DNA from: Variovorax sp. WS11
Lineage (GTDB): Bacteria; Pseudomonadota; Gammaproteobacteria; Burkholderiales; Burkholderiaceae_C
NCBI RefSeq assembly: GCF_010499245.1
Contig: NZ_JAAGOW010000005.1
Coordinates: forward strand, 992,001 to 1,056,000
Reading direction: 5' to 3'
Length of the DNA: 64,000 bases
Part shown: positions 1 through 7,517 of the stretch, piece after piece
Position numbering within the stretch: position 1 is the first letter of the stretch
How the letters are laid out: each line of letters begins with the position of its first letter
Made by a program: the position numbers and the translations under genes
Notes under the pieces: model-generated
Databases searched by the model: none
What the model saw: only the letters and a program-made list of their open reading frames with translations
Told to the model about the DNA's origin: nothing

Positions 1-2
1 GC

Positions 3-209
3 TTTCCGAAGCCGGTGTTCCATGGCGACACGATCCGGGTGCGAACGGAGGTGGCCGCTTCCCGCCTCTCGAAGAGCCGTACGGATTCGGGAATCGTCAC
101 GTTCCGGCACATCGCCTTCAACCAACGGGACGACCAGGTATGCGTCGCCTTGCGGAATGCCTTGATGCTGCTGCGGCCCAAGCCGCCCACAGAAGGTGCT
201 GCGGCGTGA
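3..209 (+). CDS. MaoC-family acyl dehydratase, C-terminal end (cut by window edge)
   Basis: The frame enters open from the left edge and stops at 207-209, so only about the last 68 residues are visible. They begin F-P-K-P-V-F-H-G-D-T-I-R-V, the strand motif that recurs in hotdog-fold MaoC/(R)-enoyl-CoA hydratases, and end with the usual short charged tail. The family hydrates enoyl-CoA thioesters in the cytoplasm. The catalytic Asp/His segment lies outside the window. Base composition and codon use resemble the following catabolic genes. The family call is fairly safe; the substrate cannot be told. Confidence 0.7.
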   Translation, partial: FPKPVFHGDTIRVRTEVAASRLSKSRTDSGIVTFRHIAFNQRDDQVCVALRNALMLLRPKPPTEGAAA

Positions 210-526
210 CGGCGTTGGTTGCGATCAGCGCAGATCCAGTGGCGCCGATCCTCGGCGTTGCCGACTTGGGAGCCGCTCCTTCTTCCGCCTCGCCTGAAAT
301 GGCAGGCTATTTCTGAAGGAATCCAAATGGGCCTGTTGCGACATTGTCTAGTGGAGATCCGTCGGCGGCGCGACCCGGATTGGGCGCCTGCTGATGAACT
401 GCTGCTCGAGATCCGCCGCTCCCGGAATGAGAGCGGCGTTGCGAGCACTCGCGCAGCTGCCCAAGATGTGCATACGCCCACTTTGCAACTCCATCGCGGG
501 CAAGCCGTGATTCTGAGTGGCGGTCG
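210..526. other. intergenic stretch without a recognisable gene
   Basis: Short frames on both strands here have no recognisable domain and no ribosome-binding site. The right end abuts the truncated MAPEG fragment, so part of this stretch may be its decayed 5' region. Confidence 0.4.
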
Positions 527-814
527 GTGACCGCAATAGAGCTGGGCCAACCACTGCGCCGACACACCAGTGCCCAAGGCAACTTCGTCGAGTATGGGCC
601 ATTGGCACTGATTGGTATGGGCTTGGTGGAGGTGCATGCGGCGCCGACCTGGATGATTTTGGCGATGGTCGGGATACTGTCCTTGGGAAGGTTACTGCAT
701 GCGATGGGCGTGCTACGCGGCTCCGCGCCCTTGGGCGGCTTGGGGATGATCCTGACCTATGTGGCCCTGGCTTCGGCCGCTCTTCGTCTAGTCCTTGGCA
801 TCCGCTATCAATGA
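527..814 (+). pseudogene. MAPEG-family membrane protein, N-terminally truncated/frameshifted
   Basis: The translation contains Q-G-N-F-V-E-Y-G-P-L-A-L followed by three hydrophobic segments and G-R-L-L-H-A-M-G, the core of MAPEG proteins (glutathione/eicosanoid-type membrane proteins of about 130 residues). The first transmembrane helix is missing. Just upstream (about 517-536) the residues V-G-D-R-N, which normally precede this core, lie in a different frame. That points to an indel plus loss of the 5' end. The GTG at 527 is only the first possible start and has no Shine-Dalgarno sequence. Probably non-functional. Confidence 0.55.
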
Positions 815-885
815 CGCGGTTCAGGCGAAATAGCCTGCGCCGTGCACAACGCCTTGCCGCTTGCTCAGCAGCTGTGCTGCTGCGC

Positions 886-1599
886 TCAACCTTGTGAAGA
901 GAAAAGAAGGCGGTAGACTGAAGACTGCATCATGCGATGCAGCGATGCGAGCTCAGGCAGAGCCGTGAGAGTAGCGAGATGACGCGAAACGGTCGCTTCG
1001 TAGGAACCCTCGAGGACGATTGCCAGTTCCGCAGTGAGCGCAGGATCGGGCCTGAGCGCGGCTTCGGGGTTGTGCACATTGGCGGCCGCCACGTTCACCT
1101 CAAATACCCGCACGCGTGTCACGCAGGCATCTTGCATGATCTCACCGAGCGCCGCGTCGATGGCGCGGCGTATCGCTGTCCTTCGTTCCTCGGCGGCCTG
1201 CTCGTACAGAACCGCGGCGAGAAAGCCACCCGTTCCATCGCCTCGTTCCACGGTGACGTTCGCTGGCATGCGTATTGCCCGCCGGAAGTGCGGCATGATG
1301 CGCCGCGTCCAGTCGCTGAAGTTCCGCAGGCGCTCCAAGTATGTGGGCGCGTTGGTAACTTCAGGCGAATCGAGATCGGAGAACGTGAAGTAGCGTCGGC
1401 CTTCTCCAGCGACACGCAGGTACCGCCGGCAGCTTCGAAAGCCGGGAACGTCGACACGGTCCCGCAGGTGATCCCATTGGTACCAGCCCTCGTACTCACC
1501 CTCGATCTCGGGGTCAATGTCGTTCCAGACGCAAAGAACCGCTGTCGATAGCTGCGCCCCGGGCGCTCTGGCGGGCGGGCCTTCCATTCGATTTGTCAT
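886..1599 (-). CDS. conserved hypothetical protein, possible dimeric alpha/beta-barrel (EthD-like) protein
   Basis: About 237 residues. Two similar-looking halves are visible: an N-terminal part with W-N-D-I-D-P-E, W-Y-Q-W-D-H-L and V-P-G-F-R-S-C-R-R-Y, then a second half with a related strand/helix pattern. The W(Y)xxxHLxxRxxxPGF pattern is typical of small ferredoxin-like barrel proteins found beside aromatic and acid catabolic genes. No catalytic residues can be assigned. ATG at 1599 is preferred; GTG 1626 and ATG 1587 are in-frame alternatives and none has a strong ribosome-binding site. Probably a single-gene transcript running away from the next gene. Confidence 0.6.
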   Translation of the reverse strand: MTNRMEGPPARAPGAQLSTAVLCVWNDIDPEIEGEYEGWYQWDHLRDRVDVPGFRSCRRYLRVAGEGRRYFTFSDLDSPEVTNAPTYLERLRNFSDWTRRIMPHFRRAIRMPANVTVERGDGTGGFLAAVLYEQAAEERRTAIRRAIDAALGEIMQDACVTRVRVFEVNVAAANVHNPEAALRPDPALTAELAIVLEGSYEATVSRHLATLTALPELASLHRMMQSSVYRLLFSSQG

Positions 1600-2175
1600 G
1601 TGAGTTGGTTTCCATTCACGTGGCACTGATTTCAGCCTGAGCGATGAGTTGAGCCAGCGAACGCATTCGCGATCTCATGAACTCGACGAGTTGCTGGTTC
1701 GCATCAAAAGGCGCATGCGCACACGCGCGCCGAAGGCGCGCCCCTGCGCCTGCACGCGCCGCACTTGGCGAGGTCGCACTGACAGGCACCGGCGACGACG
1801 ATCTCGGTCCGCACGGAGGCGAAGGCGCCGGTCCGGGAGGAGCGCGACGGGTGCATGGTGCTTCCTTCTGTCGTTTGCGTTTGTTCCATTTGGATGAACC
1901 TTGTCCGGTGTCGCAGGCATCACGTCGCACGGTGAAACCAGGGCAGGGCGTCTGATTCCAAAATTCTAAGAAATGGCTCTTGCCGCAGCCACCGGTGTTC
2001 ACGGGAAGGACAATTGCCATCAGCGCAAAAGATCGCTGTACGGGTCCGATGGGATGTTGTGCAAGGCAATGGAATTGGCATCAGCTCAACTCTTGAGCAT
2101 TGGTGGGGCGCCTCAGGGAAACCACCGCCAGCTTCGGTTGCGCCTCACGTTGACATCGCGCCGGTGACACGTAAC
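1600..2175. other. long intergenic region, low-complexity GC-rich centre
   Basis: Overlapping frames exist on both strands, but all are Arg/Ala/Pro-rich composition artefacts without recognisable domains. The right part carries the sequence ATTCTAAGAA (1963-1972), a relative of a motif repeated elsewhere in this window, and leads into a palindrome upstream of the next gene. Confidence 0.4.
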
Positions 2176-2189
2176 ATACGCGTACGTAT
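2176..2189. promoter_or_regulatory. 14-bp palindromic putative operator (ATACGCGTACGTAT)
   Basis: ATACG-CGTA-CGTAT is a perfect 5-bp inverted repeat with a 4-bp centre, 67 bp ahead of the SnoaL-like gene start. A near-identical 14-bp palindrome (ATACGCACGCGTAT) sits at 6925-6938 ahead of another gene. The shared length, edges and position suggest the same dimeric repressor, for example of the TetR type; this is inference. Confidence 0.45.
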
Positions 2190-2256
2190 CCATGAGAGCG
2201 ATCGCGAATGTGCAGATCGACAACCACTCGATGGCTACGTCAACATTGGCAAGGCT

Positions 2257-2805
2257 ATGCAAAAACAGATGAGCGAATTGCTAGAGCGCGAGCGCATCCG
2301 CGACGCACTTCAGCGCTATGCCCGCGGCGTCGATCGCCGCGACTGGGCCTTGGTGGCCAGCGCCTACCATTCCGACGGTTATGACGATCACGGAGGGTAC
2401 AAGGGCGGGGTGCCTGGACTTCTCGAGTGGCTTGAGCGACGGCACGCCACCATCGAGCAATCCATGCATTTCCTCGGCAATTGCATCATCGATTTCCTGT
2501 CGGAAGGCATTGCGGTCGCGGAGACGTATTGCATGGTTTACCAGCGCTATGGCGAGGAGGCGCGGGAAACGATCCAAGTGTGGCTGGGCGAACAACCGCT
2601 GCCTCCTGGCGAGAGGCTGATGGCGGAGCTTGCGTGTCGCTACGTGGATCGCTTCGAACTGCGCGAAGGAGAGTGGCGAATAGCCCGGCGCACGGTGGTC
2701 ATGGAGGAGGTCAAGGCGTCGGTCGAGCTGGTGCGCCTGAGACCAGGTTACGCGCAGGCGCGCCGCGATCGGACTGATGCACTCTGGCAGGCGCTTGGTT
2801 CATGA
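2257..2805 (+). CDS. SnoaL-like (NTF2-fold) protein
   Basis: 182 residues. The N-terminal helix R-I-R-D-A-L-Q-R-Y-A-R-G-V-D-R-R-D-W followed by Y-H-S-D-G-Y-D-D-H-G is the characteristic start of SnoaL_4-type NTF2-fold proteins, which are often coded beside dioxygenases and dehydratases. They act as small isomerase/dehydratase-like or binding proteins, and the exact reaction here is unknown. ATG 2257 was chosen because the domain begins a few residues later; ATG 2269 is an alternative. Translation upstream of 2257 has no domain character. A palindromic operator candidate precedes it. Confidence 0.7.
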   Translation: MQKQMSELLERERIRDALQRYARGVDRRDWALVASAYHSDGYDDHGGYKGGVPGLLEWLERRHATIEQSMHFLGNCIIDFLSEGIAVAETYCMVYQRYGEEARETIQVWLGEQPLPPGERLMAELACRYVDRFELREGEWRIARRTVVMEEVKASVELVRLRPGYAQARRDRTDALWQALGS

Positions 2806-2965
2806 CCGCTGCAGGATGGTTTCTGTCTCTGAATCCATGTTGCGCCAGTTTCCGCGCACCGCGCGATCGATGCCTGAGAAGGGGGCCTGAACCGGTGGCA
2901 CTCGCTGAGGTGCTCGATGTGTCCGCTGGGTAGATGATCTTGACAACGACGCCCGCACCGCATCC

Positions 2966-4210
2966 ATGCGAACCGCATCTTTGATCGCCGGCTTGGCTCC
3001 AGGCATGCGGGTATTCGTGGCGGGCCTGACTGGCGAATCCGCCTTGCTTCGCGAGCAACTGCTGGCGCATCCTTCGCAATCGGCGGGCGTCGAATTCACC
3101 AGCGTCCAACTGCCGGGCGTCGATCGCAGTGACTATCTGGCCATCCACCCCAAATCGAAGAGCGAAGGCTTCTTCATGACGCCGGGCATCCGTGCTCGCG
3201 GCGCAGATCAGCGGGCCGCGGTGCTTCCGTTGGACTACACGGGGCTCGTGCGCTACCTCCTCGAAGTGCCGGCGTTCGACGCTGCCGTGGGACAGTTCAC
3301 GCCGCCCGACGCCGGCGGCTGGTGCAGTCCAGGCTTGTGCGCCGATTTCACGCCGCTCGTCTGGCCGCGTGCAAAGCGGCGCGTAGGGCATCTGAATCCG
3401 CACCTGCCACGCTTCGAAAGCAGCTTTCGCGTGCATGTCTCGGAGTTCGACGCCTTCGTCGAGGCGTCGGCGCCACTGCTTGCCGTGCCAGCGCCGCCAT
3501 CGAACAGCGTGAGCGAGGCGATCGGCCGCCATGCAGCAGACCTGATTCGCGACGGGGATACCCTCCAATTCGGCATTGGCTCTGTGCCGCCGCAGGTGGC
3601 TCGGGCCCTGCATTCGCACCGGCGCTTGCGCATTCATTCCGGCATGGTGTCTGCCCTGTTGGAAACGCTCTGGGAGAGCGGTTCGCTGGATCGCGATGCG
3701 CGGATCGTGACAGGCGTCCTGCTCGGAGATGACCACTTCTACCGGTATGCGGAAGCGCTGGGCCGGATCTTTCTTGACGATGTTCGGCAAACGCACGGGC
3801 TGCACGTGATGTCCAACATTCCTCGATTCGTTGCGATCAACGGCGCCGTGGAGGTGGACCTTTTAGGCCAGGTCAACTCCGAGCGCAGCGACGGGTCGAT
3901 CCAAGCGGGAGCAGGCGGACTGCCCGCGTACGCGCAAGCAAGCCAACTCGCGCCTGAAGGCAGGCTGCTGATCTGCCTGCCCGCCGCTGCAAAGTCCGGC
4001 AAGCTTTCGCGTATCGTTCCATGTCTGAGTGCGAACTCCCTCTGCACCGTACCCCGCCACCTGACGGACGCGGTAGTCACCGAATTCGGAGTCGCAGAGC
4101 TGCGTGGCCTCTCAGTCGATCGTCGCGCCGAGGCTCTGATGGCCATCGCCCATCCTGAACACCGAAGTGGACTCTCCAAATCGTGGGAAGAGATGCGCAA
4201 GCGGCTTTGA
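2966..4210 (+). CDS. acetyl-CoA hydrolase/CoA-transferase family protein
   Basis: 414 residues, usual length for the acetyl-CoA hydrolase/4-hydroxybutyrate CoA-transferase family. Visible marks: G-I-G-S-V-P-P-Q-V around residue 200 (the glycine-rich CoA loop) and I-N-G-A-V-E-V-D-L-L-G-Q-V-N-S-E around 295, the conserved C-terminal-domain motif. The C-terminal end T-D-A-V-V-T-E-F-G-V-A-E-L-R-G is also typical. It should move CoA between acids, activating or releasing a carboxylate in the cytoplasm. It is alone on its strand, with a 160-bp upstream gap containing TTGACA-like sequence, and convergent with the next gene. Donor and acceptor acids are unknown. Confidence 0.8.
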   Translation: MRTASLIAGLAPGMRVFVAGLTGESALLREQLLAHPSQSAGVEFTSVQLPGVDRSDYLAIHPKSKSEGFFMTPGIRARGADQRAAVLPLDYTGLVRYLLEVPAFDAAVGQFTPPDAGGWCSPGLCADFTPLVWPRAKRRVGHLNPHLPRFESSFRVHVSEFDAFVEASAPLLAVPAPPSNSVSEAIGRHAADLIRDGDTLQFGIGSVPPQVARALHSHRRLRIHSGMVSALLETLWESGSLDRDARIVTGVLLGDDHFYRYAEALGRIFLDDVRQTHGLHVMSNIPRFVAINGAVEVDLLGQVNSERSDGSIQAGAGGLPAYAQASQLAPEGRLLICLPAAAKSGKLSRIVPCLSANSLCTVPRHLTDAVVTEFGVAELRGLSVDRRAEALMAIAHPEHRSGLSKSWEEMRKRL

Positions 4211-4357
4211 CGACTCCCGGAGTGCCCTAGGCAGCCAGCGGAACGCTCACCTCCCGCGAAAGCAAGGATCGTCCTCCAGCGCTTTGGAATCCTGGACCAC
4301 CAGGTATCCGCCGTGAAGCGGAATGAGGCGGTTGCGAGGACGTCTACTTGCGGGCCT

Positions 4358-5335
4358 TCAGCTGCGCGCCACCTGAACGATCTTCTTCCACCGGACGGCT
4401 TCTCGCGCCACCTCCACGGGAAGGGCCTTGGCACCCATGATCTCTGGTTCGATGACCTGCTTCGCGCAGAATGCCTTGTATTGAGGCGTCTGTGCGATTT
4501 CGCTGATGGCATCGGAGAGCAGCTGCAGCACCGGTTCCGGAGTCCCCGCAGGGGCCATGAAGTCCAACTGCGAGGAAACCTCGAAGCCCGGCACACCGGC
4601 TTCTGCGATCGTCGGTACATTGGGGAGCGACTCCCAGCGACGCGCATTCGTCACGCCCAGGGCGCGCACCTTGCCAGCCTGGATAAGGGGGAGCATGCCA
4701 GCGGAACTTTGGCACGTGAAGGTGATACGCCCACCGACCACGTCCGTGAGGGCCATCGTCGACTCCTTGTAGGCGATGTGGCGTGCTTGCGTGCGGCTCA
4801 GGTCATTGAAAACGACCGCGCACAGATGCGCCGAACTGCCAGGCCCCTGCGACGAATAGGTGATCTCGCCGGGGTTGCGCTTCATCGCCTCGAGCAGTTC
4901 CCCGAGCGTCTTGTAAGGCGAGTCGGCCGCCACGACGACCGCCTGCGGAACGCGGGCGACCCGTGCGATGGGAGCGAAATCCTTCTGCGCATCGAATGGC
5001 GGCGGCGAGACTTCCGAAAACAGCGGCAGCAGGTAGAGGGGAATGCCGGTGAGGATGAGCGTGTATCCGTCGGCAGTGGCCCTCGCCGCCTGCGTGTATC
5101 CCAGCAATCCTCCGGCGCCCGGCTTGTTCTCTGCGACCACGCTTTGTCCAAGCCGTTTCGCGAGGGGTTCCGTGAAGAATCGCGTAACGGCATCGATCCC
5201 GGTGCCCGCTGATGCCGGCACGATGATCTTGATAGGCTTCGAAGGGTACTGCTGCGCGCGGGTGGCGGCGCCTGCGGTCACCAATGGAACTGCGGCCGCC
5301 ATCTTGAGCATCAGGCGTCTACGGTTGCTGGTCAT
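4358..5335 (-). CDS. TTT (Bug) family periplasmic solute receptor
   Basis: 325 residues. A basic start (S-N-R-R-R) plus hydrophobic stretch ending A-T-R-A-Q is an export signal. The mature part starts Y-P-S-K-P-I-K-I-I-V-P and has N-K-P-G-A-G-G, A-D-G-Y-T-L and L-P-N-V-P-T-I-A-E-A-G, all hallmarks of Bug receptors of tripartite tricarboxylate transporters, which bind carboxylates in the periplasm. ATG 5335 is preceded by ACAGGAGACAAAG, a good ribosome-binding site. No TctA/TctB membrane genes are adjacent. Convergent with the CoA-transferase gene. Ligand unknown. Confidence 0.93.
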   Translation of the reverse strand: MTSNRRRLMLKMAAAVPLVTAGAATRAQQYPSKPIKIIVPASAGTGIDAVTRFFTEPLAKRLGQSVVAENKPGAGGLLGYTQAARATADGYTLILTGIPLYLLPLFSEVSPPPFDAQKDFAPIARVARVPQAVVVAADSPYKTLGELLEAMKRNPGEITYSSQGPGSSAHLCAVVFNDLSRTQARHIAYKESTMALTDVVGGRITFTCQSSAGMLPLIQAGKVRALGVTNARRWESLPNVPTIAEAGVPGFEVSSQLDFMAPAGTPEPVLQLLSDAISEIAQTPQYKAFCAKQVIEPEIMGAKALPVEVAREAVRWKKIVQVARS

Positions 5336-5385
5336 CTTTGTCTCCTGTGTTTGCCCGAGGCTCTCTTCACCCCAGTTCAAACCTG

Positions 5386-5395
5386 ATTCTAGGAA
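5386..5395 (-). promoter_or_regulatory. recurrent TTCCTAGAAT element upstream of a TTT receptor
   Basis: Reading toward the receptor gene, TTCCTAGAAT lies about 50 bp before its ATG. The TAGAAT part resembles a sigma70 -10 box. The same ten bases recur at 5689-5698, 11806-11815 and 48528-48537, always between genes. No clear -35 is visible, so activator dependence or another role is possible. Confidence 0.35.
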
Positions 5396-5900
5396 GCGCA
5401 TCGCTGATCGCGTCATGGCCACACAGGAAGGAGTTTTGCATCGGGAGGAAAGATGAAACGCAGGATGGAATTGCGTGCCGCTCGGGCCCTCGCGTCCAAG
5501 TTCATGCCGCGCCGGAAGATCCATGCGGCGGAACGCTCGGCTGAACCCGCCCTTCAGAGCGCGTCAGGCAAGAGGCGCTTGCGCGCTGGCAATGGCTCGC
5601 GGCCCGGTACGCAGCGAAATGGAACTCTACCTTTGCGTGACACGCAATGGTGTTTGCCGACCGGTCGTCTGTTTGCGCGAGGGGAGCCTTCCTAGAATTC
5701 GTGACAGTGAAAAGCATCGCCGGCAAGCGCGGTAAGCGCGGCAAGGCCTGGGCTACTACTGTCTCGTCTCGCTCACCTTGATCACCTTCGAGCTTGGACT
5801 GCCCCATGCGGTAGCACATGAGCTCGAGGACGCGGGACGTGGCGTGGACTGGTGTCCGCAGTCGAGCAAAAGAATTCTTGCACCTGACTACCTACACAAC
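5396..5900. other. intergenic region with no convincing gene
   Basis: Divergent spacer between the TTT receptor and the Ldh-family gene. Short frames on both strands are unlike any family known to me. It contains a second TTCCTAGAAT copy at 5689-5698 pointing toward the Ldh-family gene, so a promoter for that gene may start there. Confidence 0.4.
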
Positions 5901-6884
5901 ATGAAACTCACTCTCGAAGATGCCAAGGCTCTGGCCGTCGCTTTCCTGGTCCGGCATGAGATGCCCGAGGATCACGCGGGCACAGTCGCGGACCACTTGG
6001 TGTACGCCTCCCTCGCGGGCCACTCATTTGCCGGTTTGTCGCGGCTTCTGCCCATTGCGGAAAACTTGCGCCGCCGCGGCCCTGGAGGAACCATCCGGAC
6101 GCTGCATGAAACCGACAAGTCGGCGCTCATCGACGGGGCAAATGTGAACGGCTATGTCACTTCGCTTCTTGGGATGGACAAGGCTATCGAGCTGGCCAAA
6201 AAGAGCGGCGTGGGCATCGTCGGGGTCAACAACAGTTGGTTCTCGGGGATGCTTCGCTACTACGTGGAGCGCGCCGCGCGGGCCGACATGATCGCGATGC
6301 ATGCCGCAAACTCGGCGGCTCGCGTGGCGCCATACGGCGGAATTGATCGGGTGCTCGGCACCAACCCGATAGCGTTTGCCTTTCCCGCTGAGGGACAGCC
6401 GCTGGTGGTCGACTTCTCCACCGCCGCGATCGCCTGGGGCGATGTTCTCTTTCATCAGCAGACCGGGCGTCCGCTGCCAGAAGGCCGTGCCGTCGACGCC
6501 GACGGCCGACCGACCGTCGACCCGGTCGCCGCCATCGCAGGCGCCTTCCTGCCCTGGGGAGGGGCCCGCGGATCCAGCCTTGCGATCATCGTGCAGGCTC
6601 TAGGCATCCTGGCCGGCAGCGATCCGGTTATTGGAGAAGCGGGCAAATGGGGCTACTTCTTCATGGCGCTGGATCCACGATTGTTGATGCCCACGCCGGA
6701 CTTCAAGAATCAGATGCAAACCTTGCGTGCCAGCATCGAATCGTCTCGCCCCATGCCTGACGGCGATTCGGTGCGAACACCTGGAGCCGGCAGCCAAGCG
6801 AGCGTCGAGGCGGGGCGTGCGCGCGGCTGGATCGAGGTGGCCGACGAGGTGTACGAAGCCGTCAAGCTTGGTACCGGGGCTTGA
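5901..6884 (+). CDS. Ldh-family (malate/lactate/ureidoglycolate-type) oxidoreductase
   Basis: 327 residues, slightly short for the 340-360-residue Ldh_2/MDH2 family. The visible core A-G-H-S-F-A-G-L-S-R, V-N-G-Y, G-I-V-G-V-N-N-S, then A-P-Y-G-G-I-D-R-V-L-G-T-N-P-I-A-F-A-F-P follows the family order; catalytic His is expected in the A-G-H-S segment. These NAD(P)-dependent enzymes interconvert 2-hydroxy and 2-oxo acids. ATG 5901 was chosen because homology starts at K-L-T-L-E-D-A; no strong ribosome-binding site precedes it, and a GTG at 5778 would add 41 residues. Substrate unknown. Confidence 0.8.
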   Translation: MKLTLEDAKALAVAFLVRHEMPEDHAGTVADHLVYASLAGHSFAGLSRLLPIAENLRRRGPGGTIRTLHETDKSALIDGANVNGYVTSLLGMDKAIELAKKSGVGIVGVNNSWFSGMLRYYVERAARADMIAMHAANSAARVAPYGGIDRVLGTNPIAFAFPAEGQPLVVDFSTAAIAWGDVLFHQQTGRPLPEGRAVDADGRPTVDPVAAIAGAFLPWGGARGSSLAIIVQALGILAGSDPVIGEAGKWGYFFMALDPRLLMPTPDFKNQMQTLRASIESSRPMPDGDSVRTPGAGSQASVEAGRARGWIEVADEVYEAVKLGTGA

Positions 6885-6924
6885 GTCGGGCGTGATGAGG
6901 GATTATCCTCGTTTGACTATTTAC

Positions 6925-6938
6925 ATACGCACGCGTAT
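6925..6938. promoter_or_regulatory. 14-bp palindromic putative operator (ATACGCACGCGTAT)
   Basis: ATACGC-AC-GCGTAT is a perfect 6-bp inverted repeat, 66 bp before the YciI-like gene. It differs in only three inner positions from the palindrome at 2176-2189, and both are preceded by AC. The matching distance to the next start (66-67 bp) supports a common regulator. Confidence 0.5.
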
Positions 6939-7004
6939 AGTGAATGCAAAGGCACTCGCACATGCCGTCTTGAGTGTCAATCTTCCTCTTCGAAAGGCAC
7001 CGCA

Positions 7005-7310
7005 GTGATCTACACATTCGTTCTGTTGGACAAGGCCAACTCGCTGGAACTGCGCCGGCAGCTGAGGCCCGAGCATCGCACCTACGTCGCCAAGGTCGCC
7101 GACCGGATCGCCTTTGCCGGCGGGCTGGTAGGGGACGATGGCGAGACGCGGGTCGGCAGTCTGCTCGCGATCGATTTTCCGAGCAGGGAGGCGGCCACAG
7201 AGTGGCTTCGTGACGAGCCGTTCACACGCGGTGGCCTGTATTCGTCCGTGCAGATCCAGGGGTTCGTGAATCTCTGGCCACAGAAGGCGGGTTTTCCACC
7301 AGCGCAATGA
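7005..7310 (+). CDS. YciI-family protein
   Basis: 101 residues. The start M-I-Y-T-F-V-L-L-D-K, then R-P-E-H-R-T-Y-V, F-A-G-G-L and a C-terminal F-V-N-L-W fit the YciI ferredoxin-like fold, whose members include dehalogenase- and muconolactone-isomerase-like enzymes. Start is GTG 7005 behind GAAAGG. It lies downstream of the palindrome at 6925-6938 and is followed by a dead TTT receptor start and a thiolase, so it may head a small operon. Reaction unknown. Confidence 0.75.
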   Translation: MIYTFVLLDKANSLELRRQLRPEHRTYVAKVADRIAFAGGLVGDDGETRVGSLLAIDFPSREAATEWLRDEPFTRGGLYSSVQIQGFVNLWPQKAGFPPAQ

Positions 7311-7370
7311 GCGCTCCGGAGATCCGCCATCCGATCCCCTGCGCTGCGATCAGAACTATCCAAAGACAGT

Positions 7371-7517
7371 ATGCCCTCCAACAGACACCGAGTGCTGGCT
7401 GCGGCCGGTAGCCTTTCGCTCACACCCATGACCACCGTGTTCGCGCAAGGAGCCTTGCCGTCCCGCCACTTGACGATCGCGGTGCCCTTCGTCGCCGGTG
7501 GAGCGACCGGGCGATGA
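7371..7517 (+). pseudogene. TTT (Bug) receptor, N-terminal remnant fused to thiolase start
   Basis: A 48-codon frame encodes an export-signal-like start (M-P-S-N-R-H-R-V-L-A-A-A-G-S-L-S-L), then V-F-A-Q-G-A-L-P-S-R and L-T-I-A-V-P-F-V-A-G-G-A-T-G, which is exactly the beginning of a Bug receptor. It then stops. The TGA overlaps the thiolase ATG (ATGA), so a deletion seems to have joined the receptor 5' end to the thiolase. The signal peptide and translation start may still be expressed and could feed translational coupling of the thiolase. Confidence 0.7.

Noticed and set aside
1616..2020. Minus-strand frame with an early G-G-C-G-K-S segment resembling a P-loop
   Set aside because: Isolated pattern without Walker B or fold context, Pro/Ser/Arg-rich remainder, no start signal.
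2711..3805. 364-codon minus-strand frame over the CoA-transferase gene
   Set aside because: No family character; the plus-strand gene has conserved motifs throughout.
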